A stretch of DNA of 64,000 bases from contig CAZRIE010000003.1 in assembly GCA_964600075.1 (NCBI GenBank), forward strand, positions 51,230 to 115,229. The letters are read 5' to 3'. The translations under genes were made by a program, and so were the position numbers. Positions within the stretch are counted from its first letter, which is position 1. The number at the start of each line of letters is the position of its first letter. This stretch comes from CAZRIE01 sp964600075 (lineage in GTDB: Bacteria > Bacteroidota > Bacteroidia > Flavobacteriales > Flavobacteriaceae). Below the pieces are notes generated by a model that was not told where the DNA came from, made no database searches, and saw nothing but the letters and a program-made list of their open reading frames with translations. Of this stretch, positions 6,978-15,279 are shown piece after piece.

Positions 6978-9827
6978 TTAATCAATCTTGAATTTAGCCT
7001 CATCACTTGAACCATTGCCTGTTAGGATTATAACGTAATCGCCTTTGGGCAAATACGTTTTCCCATCTTTGGCTTCTTTAAGTTTCGTCTTATTTTTCTT
7101 CAAATAAGACGCCTTTCCGGTTTTGGAGAAGGCTATATCATAAGAGAGCATGTTGAGGCCTTTGTCAGCTTCCAATTCCGTAGTACTGACAACAATATCA
7201 TCGGCTGTCTGTATTTCGGCTGCATACGAACCAGCTTCCCCACTATAAAAAACAACATCCAGCCCTGGTGTAGTTGCTTTGCTCCAAGGGCTCGGCTTAT
7301 TGCCCCAATTTTTGGAATACTTGGTATCGCCCAACGCAAAAATTACCAAATCCTTGGCAAGGGTCTCTGGGGTCATTTGTTGTAAATGCGAAATATCGGC
7401 CTGGTAAATACTTCTGCCATGTGTACCCACTAAAAGATGTTTGGCTTTCGACTGTATAACCAGATCGTGAACGGCCACATTGGGTAATCCATTTTGAAAC
7501 GCTTGCCACGATTTGCCTTGATCAAAGGAAACGTACAGACCGTTATCCGTTCCGACGAAAAGGAGATTTTCATTCTCAGGATCCTCTAAAATTACGTTTA
7601 CCGGCGAAGTAGGAATGTTATTCGCAATGCTCGTCCACGTTTTTCCATAATCGTCACTCTTATATATGTAGGGGGTAAAATCGTCCCATCGGTAACCATT
7701 CAAACTTACGTAGACCCGTTTCTTTTTATGTTGAGAAGCCGTGACACGACTTACCCACATATCTTTGGGAAAAGAACTAGAGATAGGGTTCCAACTTCCA
7801 CCACCGTTTTGTGAAATATTTACTAATCCATCGTCACTTCCGGTATAGAGCAATCCGAATTTAAAGGGCGACTCGGAAATTGTGGTCAAGGTGCCATAAG
7901 CGACGTTTCCTTTTTTTTCGCCCTGGGTCAGGTCATCAGAAAGCGTTTCCCAATCATCGCCTTGGTTCATCGACCGGTGCAGTCTATTACTTCCTAAATA
8001 CAGAATATCTTGATTATGTGGAGAGAGCAATATGGGAGTTTGCCAGTTGAAACGAAACGCTTTCTTACCAAGGTCATGTGTGGGCTGAACGTACTTCTTT
8101 TCCTTTTTTTCTTTGTTCAGGCGATAGTAATTTCCAAATTGAAAACCGGTATAGACGACATTGTGGTTGCGGCTATCGATTTGTATCTGCATACCGTCAC
8201 CGCCCATTAACGATTTCCAAGGGTACTCACCTGTTTGTTGCCATCCGCTATTTTCTTTGGCGTTGTGCGGCCCTTCCCAAACGCCATTATCCTGTAATCC
8301 GCCATATACGTGATAGGGCTCTTGATTGTCAACGTTTATGGCATAAAATTGCCCGACTGTAGGCGAATTGTTCTTGATCCAATGTGCTCCGTCATCATAT
8401 GAAATATTTACCCCACCATCATTGCCATTGATAAGGTGTCCCGGCATTTTCGGGTTGACCCAAAGCGCATGGTGATCGGCATGTACATTATCGCTGTTGA
8501 TGGAAGTATAGGTTTTTCCGCCATCATCGGATTTGATAATCGGCACACCTCCCAAGTAAATTTTGTTAACGTCGTTCGGATCGACACGAATCTCGCCAAA
8601 ATAGTAGCCGTAGCTATAGAAAAGGGCATCGATGTAATCATCGTTCTGTTTCGTCCAACTGTTTCCGCCGTCGTTACTGCGATACACTTCGGCACCGATA
8701 ATAGGAGTATCGAAAAGTATTGAATTGGCATCCTCTAGGTATTTAGCCAAGTCAATGGGTTTTGCAGCATCGCTGCGGACTATTTGCTTTACGTTTTCAG
8801 CACGGTATTTTTCATGAAACCCATTCGTTTTGAGAAAGTCGTTTAGTTCTTTGTCCTCAAGTTTTAAAAAATCGTCTTTGGACAAGGTTTTAAAATCATC
8901 TTTGGTAAGCACGTCGGACTCCTTTTCATTTTCTTCGGATTTATCGCGCCGATCTTGATTGTCATGTACGGCATAAATGGTATTCTCATTAAAAACGGTC
9001 AAACCGATACGGCCGACGTCCAAACCCGTTGGGAATCCACTTCCCTCGTTAGAAATTCTCTCCCAAGAACTACCTCCATCAGTACTTTTATAGATTCCAG
9101 AAGCACTTCCGCTACCTAGAAAATCCCAAGCTTTTCGGTCTTTTTCCCAAGAAGCGGCATACATGATATTGAAATTGCTCGGTACATGGGCCAGATCAAT
9201 TATTCCCGCTTCCGGGTTTATAAAAAGCGTTTTTTGCCATGTCCTTCCACCGTCGGTAGTTTTGTAGATACCACGTTCTTCGTTCGACGAATACAGATGT
9301 CCGGTCACCCCTACAACCACTTCATCGGCATTGTTCGCATTGATGAGAATACGCCCGATATGTTGCGAATCGGTCAAACCCATGTTCTGCCAAGTTTTAC
9401 CCTTGTCGGTCGATTTCAAAATGCCGATACCGGCATACGATGAGCGGGAAGCGTTGTTTTCTCCAGTGCCCACCCAAATAATCCCGCTTTTCCAGTCAAC
9501 GGCGATGTCGCCAATGTTCTGTGTTTCGGCATTATCCATCAATGGAGTGAAAGAAGTACCGTTATTGGTGGTATACCACAATCCTCCCGTAGCATATGCC
9601 ACATAGAATTCTACCGGGTTTTCAGGATTGACATCCAAATCGACCACACGACCGCTCATCAACGATGGTCCGATATTTTTTAACGGGATGTGCTTCACCA
9701 GCGAAATGACTTTCATTTGCTGTTTTTGTTGTAAGGCGGTTTCGACCTGTTGTGGGGCTGTGGGTATGGCTTGGCCATACCCTATTGACAAACAGATGAG
9801 CAAAACCAATAAAGGTAAGCACCTCAT
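6978..9827 (-). CDS. Secreted BNR/VPS10 (sortilin-like) beta-propeller protein
   Basis: 949-residue exported protein of unknown substrate. Seen: a signal peptide (MRCLPLLVLLICLSIGYGQA), then many Asp-box/BNR units of the form S.DGG.TW (for example KSTDKGKTW, KTTDGGRTW, KSTDGGSSW, RSNDGGNSW, KSDDGGKTY, KSDDYGKTW, SFDQGKSW). These are expected to fold as one or two seven-bladed propellers of the sortilin/VPS10 or glycosyl-hydrolase-like class. A charged insert (about residues 290-370) rich in KDDF repeats separates the two halves. The C-terminal ~100 residues form a small non-propeller domain. Such proteins are common in marine Flavobacteriia. No type IX secretion C-terminal sorting motif is evident. 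Single-gene transcript. Confidence 0.85.
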   Translation of the reverse strand: MRCLPLLVLLICLSIGYGQAIPTAPQQVETALQQKQQMKVISLVKHIPLKNIGPSLMSGRVVDLDVNPENPVEFYVAYATGGLWYTTNNGTSFTPLMDNAETQNIGDIAVDWKSGIIWVGTGENNASRSSYAGIGILKSTDKGKTWQNMGLTDSQHIGRILINANNADEVVVGVTGHLYSSNEERGIYKTTDGGRTWQKTLFINPEAGIIDLAHVPSNFNIMYAASWEKDRKAWDFLGSGSASGIYKSTDGGSSWERISNEGSGFPTGLDVGRIGLTVFNENTIYAVHDNQDRRDKSEENEKESDVLTKDDFKTLSKDDFLKLEDKELNDFLKTNGFHEKYRAENVKQIVRSDAAKPIDLAKYLEDANSILFDTPIIGAEVYRSNDGGNSWTKQNDDYIDALFYSYGYYFGEIRVDPNDVNKIYLGGVPIIKSDDGGKTYTSINSDNVHADHHALWVNPKMPGHLINGNDGGVNISYDDGAHWIKNNSPTVGQFYAINVDNQEPYHVYGGLQDNGVWEGPHNAKENSGWQQTGEYPWKSLMGGDGMQIQIDSRNHNVVYTGFQFGNYYRLNKEKKEKKYVQPTHDLGKKAFRFNWQTPILLSPHNQDILYLGSNRLHRSMNQGDDWETLSDDLTQGEKKGNVAYGTLTTISESPFKFGLLYTGSDDGLVNISQNGGGSWNPISSSFPKDMWVSRVTASQHKKKRVYVSLNGYRWDDFTPYIYKSDDYGKTWTSIANNIPTSPVNVILEDPENENLLFVGTDNGLYVSFDQGKSWQAFQNGLPNVAVHDLVIQSKAKHLLVGTHGRSIYQADISHLQQMTPETLAKDLVIFALGDTKYSKNWGNKPSPWSKATTPGLDVVFYSGEAGSYAAEIQTADDIVVSTTELEADKGLNMLSYDIAFSKTGKASYLKKNKTKLKEAKDGKTYLPKGDYVIILTGNGSSDEAKFKID

Positions 9828-10064
9828 AGATTTTATGGGTTTGTGATTTTTCTAGGGAAAGTTAACAAAACGGTCTCTTAATATAAAATGAAAGGGGCTT
9901 TATAAATAGCGTTATAACTACTATTTACAAAGATATAATGGCCTGCGTAGCAATTAAAAGAATAATTATAAAATTATCAATTTAATAAATATTGACTCAC
10001 AAACTTGCATAATAAATATAATTTATAGTATTTTAATGCTACATAACCAATAAAACTATAACTA

Positions 10065-10355
10065 ATGGAAGAGTATTTACCATTAATCATTCAGCTCGTG
10101 TCCGGTGCCCTCGGAGGCAACGTGGCCGGGAAATTATTAAAAAACCTATCTTTAGGAACTGTCGGAAACTCGATAGCGGGTATTCTAGGTGGCGGTCTTG
10201 GCGGCCAGCTTTTGGGTATGCTGGGCATGAGTGCAGGAGCCGATGCCGGAGTACTAGACCTATCCAGCATTCTGGGCAGCGTAGCCGGCGGCGGTGTAGG
10301 TGGCGGCGTACTGATGGCCATAATCGGTGTTATCAAGAACGCCATGGCCAAATAG
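10065..10355 (+). CDS. Small glycine-zipper protein of unknown function
   Basis: 96 residues, very rich in Gly, Ala and Leu, with repeated GxxxG spacing (SGALGGNVAG, GILGGGLGGQLLG, GSVAGGGVGGGVLM) and two or three weakly amphipathic hydrophobic stretches. This pattern suits a glycine-zipper membrane-associated or self-assembling peptide. Similar short proteins occur in many bacteria as conserved hypotheticals. It stands alone, with a strong terminator 29 bp after the stop. No function is assigned. Confidence 0.75.
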   Translation: MEEYLPLIIQLVSGALGGNVAGKLLKNLSLGTVGNSIAGILGGGLGGQLLGMLGMSAGADAGVLDLSSILGSVAGGGVGGGVLMAIIGVIKNAMAK

Positions 10356-10383
10356 CAAAGTAACATAACCAACTTCAATTGAG

Positions 10384-10413
10384 AAAGAGGCCCAGTAATG
10401 GGTCTCTTTTTTT
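10384..10413 (+). terminator. Terminator after the glycine-zipper gene
   Basis: AAAGAGGCCCA (10384-10394) pairs with TGGGTCTCTTT with one G-T pair, followed by a long T run. Confidence 0.85.
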
Positions 10414-10490
10414 GTGCGCTCCCCACTAGCCTTCTCGCGGGGAGGAAATTTGTTTCCCTCCTCCGAAGGGAATAAGGTAGGACTTTTTCT

Positions 10491-10498
10491 TATTTTTG
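10491..10498 (+). promoter_or_regulatory. Candidate -7 element of pepP
   Basis: TATTTTTG fits TAnnTTTG. Transcription would start about 10505, giving a very short leader before the ATG at 10517. No clear TTTG is found at the -33 spacing. Confidence 0.4.
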
Positions 10499-10516
10499 AG
10501 TAAAATCATGACTACT

Positions 10517-11809
10517 ATGAAGTACGAACAGATTCCGAACACTTTATTCAAAAAAAACCGGAAAAAATTTATGTCCCAAATGCGGGCCAGAAGTATTGCG
10601 GTCTTTAACTCCAACGATATTTATCCCATTAGCGCCGATAGTGTTCTTCCCTTCGAACAGCATAGAGATATTTTTTATCTGAGCGGTGCCGACCAAGAAG
10701 AGACGCGATTACTTCTATTTCCCGATGCTATGGATAAAAAACATCGCGAAATCTTGTTCGTTCGAGAGACCAATGCCCATATCGCCGTTTGGGAAGGTGA
10801 AAAATTGACCAAAGAAAAAGCGACCGAAGTATCGGGCATTGAAACTATTTATTGGCTCAAAGATTTTGACAAAGTCTTTTTTGATTTGATGACCGAATCG
10901 GATACCATTTACTTTAACACCAACGAGCACTACCGGCAGGCTGTTGAAACGCAGACCCGCGAAGATCGCTTTATATTAGAATGTCAAAAGAAATTCCCGG
11001 CACATCAGGCGGCCAAGAGTAACCCAATATTACAAGAAATAAGAGGTATTAAAGAACCTGAAGAAATCGACCTGATGCAGACCGCCTGCAACATCACCGA
11101 AAATGGTTTCCGGAGGCTACTTGAATTCGTTAAACCAGGAGTTTGGGAATATGAAATCGAAGCGGAGCTACTACACGAGTTTGTACGCAACCGGTCAAAG
11201 GGTTTTGCCTACCCGCCAATTATCGCTTCGGGAAACAATGCGAACGTACTCCATTATCTTGAGAATAACCGGCAGTGCCAAGATGGCGATATGATCTTGA
11301 TGGATGTTGCCGCGGAATATGCCAACTATTCTAGTGACCTGACGCGAACCATTCCCGTAAACGGGAAATTTACGCCCAGACAAAAAGCGGTCTACAAGGC
11401 CGTACTCCGCGTAAAGAACGAGGCGACCAAAATGCTCGTTCCGGGTACAATTTGGGCCGAATATCATAAAGAATGTGGAAAAATAATGACCTCTGAACTA
11501 ATAGGATTGGGACTCCTAGACAAAGCCAATGTACAAAACGAAAACCCCCATTGGCCAGCCTACAAAAAGTATATGATGCATGGGGTGAGCCATCATATCG
11601 GCTTGAACACCCACGACTATGGTGAACTCAAAACACCCATGAAAGCCAATATGGTCTTTACGGTTGAGCCAGGCATTTACATTCCCGAAGAGAAAATGGG
11701 CGTTCGCTTAGAAGACGACGTGGTGATTCAAGAAAACGGCGAACCGTTTAATTTGATGGGGAATATTCCAATTGAAGTTGGGGAGATTAAGGAGTTGATG
11801 AATTCGTAG
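10517..11809 (+). CDS. pepP: Aminopeptidase P family protein (Xaa-Pro aminopeptidase)
   Basis: Cytosolic di-metal exopeptidase removing an N-terminal residue before proline. Seen: an N-terminal creatinase-like domain (about 1-175) with FNSNDIYPISAD and HRDIFYLSGADQEE, then a pita-bread catalytic domain. Metal ligands are about D263 (MDVAAEY), D274 (SDLTRTI), H359 (HGVSHHIGLNTHD), E384 (TVEPGIYI) and E399 (VRLEDDVV). A TTG at 10496 would add seven residues and an ATG at 10508 three. The ATG at 10517 (MKYEQIPNTLF) is preferred because a TATTTTTG promoter element (10491-10498) overlaps the TTG. No partner genes. Confidence 0.9.
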   Translation: MKYEQIPNTLFKKNRKKFMSQMRARSIAVFNSNDIYPISADSVLPFEQHRDIFYLSGADQEETRLLLFPDAMDKKHREILFVRETNAHIAVWEGEKLTKEKATEVSGIETIYWLKDFDKVFFDLMTESDTIYFNTNEHYRQAVETQTREDRFILECQKKFPAHQAAKSNPILQEIRGIKEPEEIDLMQTACNITENGFRRLLEFVKPGVWEYEIEAELLHEFVRNRSKGFAYPPIIASGNNANVLHYLENNRQCQDGDMILMDVAAEYANYSSDLTRTIPVNGKFTPRQKAVYKAVLRVKNEATKMLVPGTIWAEYHKECGKIMTSELIGLGLLDKANVQNENPHWPAYKKYMMHGVSHHIGLNTHDYGELKTPMKANMVFTVEPGIYIPEEKMGVRLEDDVVIQENGEPFNLMGNIPIEVGEIKELMNS

Positions 11810-11993
11810 TTAGCAGTTGCGGTATGCAGTTTGAAGTGGAATAGGAAAAAGGCTGAATCAAGAGATTGTCCCCTTCTTGCAACCGAAGAGCGAAGGAGTA
11901 GCGAGGGGTTGCCATACTTTAGGGCTATTTATTTGCTATGTTCGTATTCCTTTCAAAGTCCCTTATTTCTTTAAGTGCGTCAATCAAACCATA

Positions 11994-12203
11994 TTAAAAG
12001 AGATTGTCCGCCAATCTAGCTGCTGGATGATGATATTTTATAAAGAATCTATTTTTATCAAATTCAAAATATTTTATGCCCCTTGATGTTTGCATCCATT
12101 CAGACCCGTTTGGAATCTCAATGGTTGAATTAAAATTGTGAGATGTAATCGATCCGAATGCAATAATAATATTAGGACGGTAAGTTGTGTCACGGAAATA
12201 AGG
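11994..12203 (-). pseudogene. Decayed gene remnant, UDG-like C-terminal motif
   Basis: A minus-strand frame is open for 69 codons between stops and reads as coherent protein: it starts PYFRDTTYRPNIIIAFGS and ends with YHHPAARLADNLF and a stop. The 'xPNIIIxFG' strand and the final 'HPxAR' resemble the last part of uracil-DNA-glycosylase-like proteins, where a HPS motif closes the active site. There is no start codon near its beginning. Just upstream, in another frame, 12215-12298 reads LKKTPGESVTKNDEVVE and ends at TAA, possibly the 5' end of the same dead gene. The plus strand of 11810-12298 otherwise holds only short degenerate repeats (GAGATTGTCC twice). Confidence 0.5.
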
Positions 12204-12298
12204 TTAAAATTGTTTTATTGAAAACCTGTATCCTGTTTTATTGATTCAACTACCTCATCATTCTTTGTAACAGATTCTCCTGGAGTCTTTTTCAAGTA

Positions 12299-13597
12299 TT
12301 ATTTTAAAATTGATTCGTTTTTTTTCAAATTACTCTTCATAAACAAATTAGAAATAACAAAAACAACCGCTGCAGGAAACACCCACCCCATACTAAACTG
12401 ACTCAAAGGAATATAAGATTGTAACGAACCCATAGCCTCTCCCAACCCAACACTCCCCAAAAAATCAGGGATACTAAAAAGAATAGTTGCGATTACTACG
12501 ACCTTAAAAACCATAGCCGAAGCAAACCGTTCGGGTACCACGTTCAATAGAATCAGTACAATCGTAATCGGATAAATAAACATTAGGGCGGGTAAAGCGA
12601 CCACAATAATATAGCCTACATCGAACTGACCCATAGCGACTCCCAAAATGCAGCCTATGATGGCAGTGGCCAAATAGGCGTTTTTTGAGTCATTAAAACG
12701 GAATTTTATAAAATCCGCGGTTCCGGTAACGATCCCGACCGCCGTAGTAAAACAGGCGAGGCTGACCAAAATGCTCAAAAATAGATTGGCGGTATTCCCC
12801 AAGGTTTCTAAACTGATGCCGGTTAGAAGTGCTGTTCTGGAAATATCTGCATCAAATTTACCATACATCAAAGCACCGGTGAAGATAAGTCCGGCATAGA
12901 TAAGAAAGAGGGCGAGACCTGCCAACCATCCGGCACGGCGAATCAGGCTTTTCTTTTCTTCGTACGAGTTATCTTTATTTTTAAGATTGATGGAAATAAT
13001 AATGACCCCACCGACGACAACTGCTCCAATGGCATCAAAAGTCTGGTAACCCTCAAGAATACCATCCGAAAAAGGACTTTCGAAAACCATATCCCCAAAA
13101 ACAAAATCAAAAGAAAACAGGGTCGTGCCTATAATAAGTATCAGAATTAGAATAATAGCTGGGGTCAGTAGTTTCCCTAGAATATCCAAAATTTTAGAAC
13201 GGTTCATGACAAAAACAAAAACTAGAAGAAAGTACACGACACTGGTAACCCAAGATGGCGAATCGAAAAAAGGTTGCACGGCCGTCTCATGGGTAACCGA
13301 AGCCGTACGTGGTGAGGGCAGGCTTATTGAAATCGCATAAATAATAAAGGAATAGACCAAACTAAAAGTAGGTGACACCTTTTTTCCAAAGTCGAAAATG
13401 GTGCCCTGCAACTTGGCATGTGCCAAAATACCTAAAAGCGGAATAAGCACGGCCGATAAACAAAACCCCAAGGCAACTAACCACCAAAAGTCGCCCGCCC
13501 GAAACCCTAACAAAGGGGGCAGTATCAAATTGCCTGCTCCGAAGAACAGGGAGAACAGCGCAAATGCGGTTACTAGTGTTTCTTTGGTTTTGGTCAT
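12299..13597 (-). CDS. brnQ: Branched-chain amino acid uptake carrier BrnQ
   Basis: LIV-II family cation symporter for Leu, Ile and Val in the cytoplasmic membrane. Seen: 432 residues, about twelve hydrophobic helices, and the N-terminal family signature KETLVTAFALFSLFFGAGNLILPP with GFRAGDFWW. Length is normal for the family. The frame continues for 27 codons beyond the TAA with protein-like sequence, which may belong to the remnant described at 11994-12203 rather than to BrnQ. Upstream lies a fold-back repeat element (13609-13733). Single-gene transcript. Confidence 0.93.
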   Translation of the reverse strand: MTKTKETLVTAFALFSLFFGAGNLILPPLLGFRAGDFWWLVALGFCLSAVLIPLLGILAHAKLQGTIFDFGKKVSPTFSLVYSFIIYAISISLPSPRTASVTHETAVQPFFDSPSWVTSVVYFLLVFVFVMNRSKILDILGKLLTPAIILILILIIGTTLFSFDFVFGDMVFESPFSDGILEGYQTFDAIGAVVVGGVIIISINLKNKDNSYEEKKSLIRRAGWLAGLALFLIYAGLIFTGALMYGKFDADISRTALLTGISLETLGNTANLFLSILVSLACFTTAVGIVTGTADFIKFRFNDSKNAYLATAIIGCILGVAMGQFDVGYIIVVALPALMFIYPITIVLILLNVVPERFASAMVFKVVVIATILFSIPDFLGSVGLGEAMGSLQSYIPLSQFSMGWVFPAAVVFVISNLFMKSNLKKNESILK

Positions 13598-13608
13598 TAG
13601 CTACTCGG

Positions 13609-13733
13609 TTTAGAAAATCTAATTGTTTACGCTTAGCTTTTCTCCCCTGGGAGAGACATTGCAAAAGCAATGGGCGAGCCTGAGCATAGAAAAAGAGGAC
13701 AGATATAATTAATATCTATTTAGATTTTCTATT
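13609..13733. repeat. Fold-back repeat element upstream of brnQ
   Basis: The outer 12-bp arms TAGAAAATCTAA (13611-13622) and TTAGATTTTCTA (13720-13731) are exact inverted repeats about 100 bp apart. Inside are two smaller palindromes, CTCCCCTGGGAGAG and CATTGCAAAAGCAATG. This layout suits a small MITE-like or palindromic repeat. No coding potential is seen. Confidence 0.5.
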
Positions 13734-13800
13734 CCAACTCGGGAAAGATACCCCAAAATAGGTTGATAACAAACGATTTGTCAGCCGTTGGAAAACGACC

Positions 13801-13831
13801 GTTCATCGAAAAGAATGTAGTTCATCGAAAA
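13801..13831 (+). promoter_or_regulatory. Tandem GTTCATCGAAAA direct repeats
   Basis: GTTCATCGAAAA occurs at 13801 and again at 13820, 19 bp apart. A weaker related unit (CGTTGGAAAACGA) lies just before. Phased direct repeats about 155 bp upstream of the zinc-ribbon gene suggest a binding site for a dimeric regulator. Direct repeats of this kind are used by LytTR-type regulators, but no regulator is assigned. Confidence 0.35.
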
Positions 13832-13982
13832 AAGGCGCTTATGGAAGAACCCAAGCCAATAAAAAAAGTTATAACTACGTTCAGGATAGAAAGTGTTACA
13901 AACCACTTTGATATTTCGACCCAAATTTTGATTTTGCAAAAGCGGTTTCCCAAAACCGATGATGCCTTTTAAACCTACAACC

Positions 13983-14201
13983 ATGAAAAGATTTTTTTGC
14001 AACCTGTTCGGCCACCACTACTCGGTGTCCAAAAAAGTGACCCTCCACATCAAAGAATACAAATGCATACACTGTGGCAAAGAAGTGACCACAGATGTTA
14101 GCGGAAACCTGTCTACTCTCACCCCTGAGCTACAGGATATCAATAAAACATTGGAAAATATTTATCAGAAAAGACATAGGGCAGTAGAGCATGCTGCCTA
14201 A
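13983..14201 (+). CDS. Small zinc-ribbon protein of unknown function
   Basis: 72 residues from ATG 13983 (MKRFFCNLFGHHYSV). An upstream in-frame ATG at 13959 would add eight unconvincing residues. Seen: CNLFGHHY near the N-terminus and CIHCGKEV about 20 residues later, giving Cys/His plus CxxC ligands for one zinc, followed by a helical, charged tail. Similar short CxxC proteins (DUF1660-like) are widespread. A terminator follows at 14240. Function unknown. Confidence 0.65.
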   Translation: MKRFFCNLFGHHYSVSKKVTLHIKEYKCIHCGKEVTTDVSGNLSTLTPELQDINKTLENIYQKRHRAVEHAA

Positions 14202-14239
14202 CCCTGAACTTGATTCAGCGCTAATTATGCTTTGGCACC

Positions 14240-14277
14240 AAAATCCTGAGCCGGAATCGGTATCAGGATTTTAATCT
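14240..14277 (+). terminator. Terminator after the zinc-ribbon gene
   Basis: AAAATCCTGA (14240-14249) pairs perfectly with TCAGGATTTT (14263-14272). The A- and T-rich flanks would let it act in both directions. Confidence 0.7.
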
Positions 14278-14302
14278 TATTCCCGAAAATTAAAGTAGCA
14301 GC

Positions 14303-14523
14303 CTAGTTCTCCACTGTCGTTTGCCCCACAACAGTAAAGTTAGGTCTGCTCTTTTTTCGGGAATTTTTTGTTCCTGTCATTTCTGAACCCCTTCTTTTTA
14401 TAAATTCAATTTTCCAAGTTTCATAAACAAAACCTTCTTCTTTGGTCGTCCAGCCTCTAACCAATTGAAACCGTTTTCCGAAATATCATAAAATTGTATT
14501 TTAGACAATGCCTCGTACCGGTA
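14303..14523 (-). pseudogene. Frameshifted remnant of a conserved-hypothetical gene
   Basis: On the minus strand, a frame from 14523 reads YRYEALSKIQFYDISENGFNWLEA. From about 14455 the neighbouring frame continues WTTKEEGFVYETWKIEFIKRR to a TAG at 14303-14305. One single-base change joins the two halves into a natural-looking C-terminal domain of the type 'YDIS..GF.W......W.I.Y.R', as in DUF1579-like proteins. There is no start codon or upstream part, since the stop of the membrane-protein gene lies immediately before. It is therefore a truncated, frameshifted relic. The family assignment is tentative. Confidence 0.5.
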
Positions 14524-14535
14524 TTACTGAAATTC

Positions 14536-15213
14536 TTAGGATTTTTTTGATGGGAGCCATTCTTTTTTCAAGTGTTTCCTTTTTCTATAAAAATAGACGA
14601 TAAATCCCATAGCCAAAAATGTCCCGAAAACTGAAGGTAAAAATTGACTGTACGGTTTGTAATCTGGAAACATTGTGCCTACGGCCGCAGCCAAAAGGGC
14701 CGTAAAGGCACCTATCATTTTGTAAATGTGCTCATAGAACCAAAGGTTCTTATATTTTTTTTCGGGAATCAAATAACGGAGTAAATCGTATGCGATTACT
14801 AAAAATAAAAATCCGACCGTAGCGTAAATGATTATTGGCGACCATATCATGCCAATCGATTTGATATAATACAGAAAATATAAAGCGGAAACCAAACCAA
14901 GTAAAGCGGCAAAAATATCGATGGATTTGGGTTTGTTGGATTTAGTCCGTACGGCACGAAAACCAGAATACCCGGTATAACCGCTTGATACGGTAATCAC
15001 TAAAAGAAAGGTATTCCGGCCAAAAATCAACACCCCAAATAATCCGGTAATTACAACTATAGCTAAAAGAACAAGAAAGGTGCGCCCTATCTTTCGGTGG
15101 GCCTTTCCGCCTTTTTGGACTAAAAGGATAATAAGGCCTGAAATCAAAGCAATTAGACCTGCGGTAACATGCATAACGATGTTGGAATAATGAAGAAAGC
15201 TAAAATTGTCCAT
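14536..15213 (-). CDS. Integral membrane protein (DUF2306-like), unknown function
   Basis: 225 residues from the ATG at 15213 (MDNFSFLHYSNIVMHVTAGLIALISG). A longer reading from 15264 is unlikely. Seen: about six to seven hydrophobic helices, a conserved-looking HVTAG near the N-terminus, and KAHRKIGR after the first helix pair. The arrangement resembles DUF2306-like four-to-seven-helix membrane proteins. It lies 66 bp downstream of the membrane-bound AraC regulator gene on the same strand and is probably co-transcribed, which suggests it is a target or partner of that regulator. Confidence 0.75.
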   Translation of the reverse strand: MDNFSFLHYSNIVMHVTAGLIALISGLIILLVQKGGKAHRKIGRTFLVLLAIVVITGLFGVLIFGRNTFLLVITVSSGYTGYSGFRAVRTKSNKPKSIDIFAALLGLVSALYFLYYIKSIGMIWSPIIIYATVGFLFLVIAYDLLRYLIPEKKYKNLWFYEHIYKMIGAFTALLAAAVGTMFPDYKPYSQFLPSVFGTFLAMGFIVYFYRKRKHLKKEWLPSKKS

Positions 15214-15279
15214 TTTAAAAGTTTCGTACAAATCTCTAGGAAATGAACCAGTAGTGCGACCCAACCAAAGGGCTGAAAC

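Noticed and set aside
11103..11294. Alternative plus-strand frame within pepP
   Set aside because: It lies wholly inside the aminopeptidase P gene, out of frame with conserved metal-ligand motifs.
13763..13972. 69-aa frame before the zinc-ribbon gene
   Set aside because: It contains the GTTCATCGAAAA repeats and shows no protein-like pattern or start signal. Better read as a regulatory leader.
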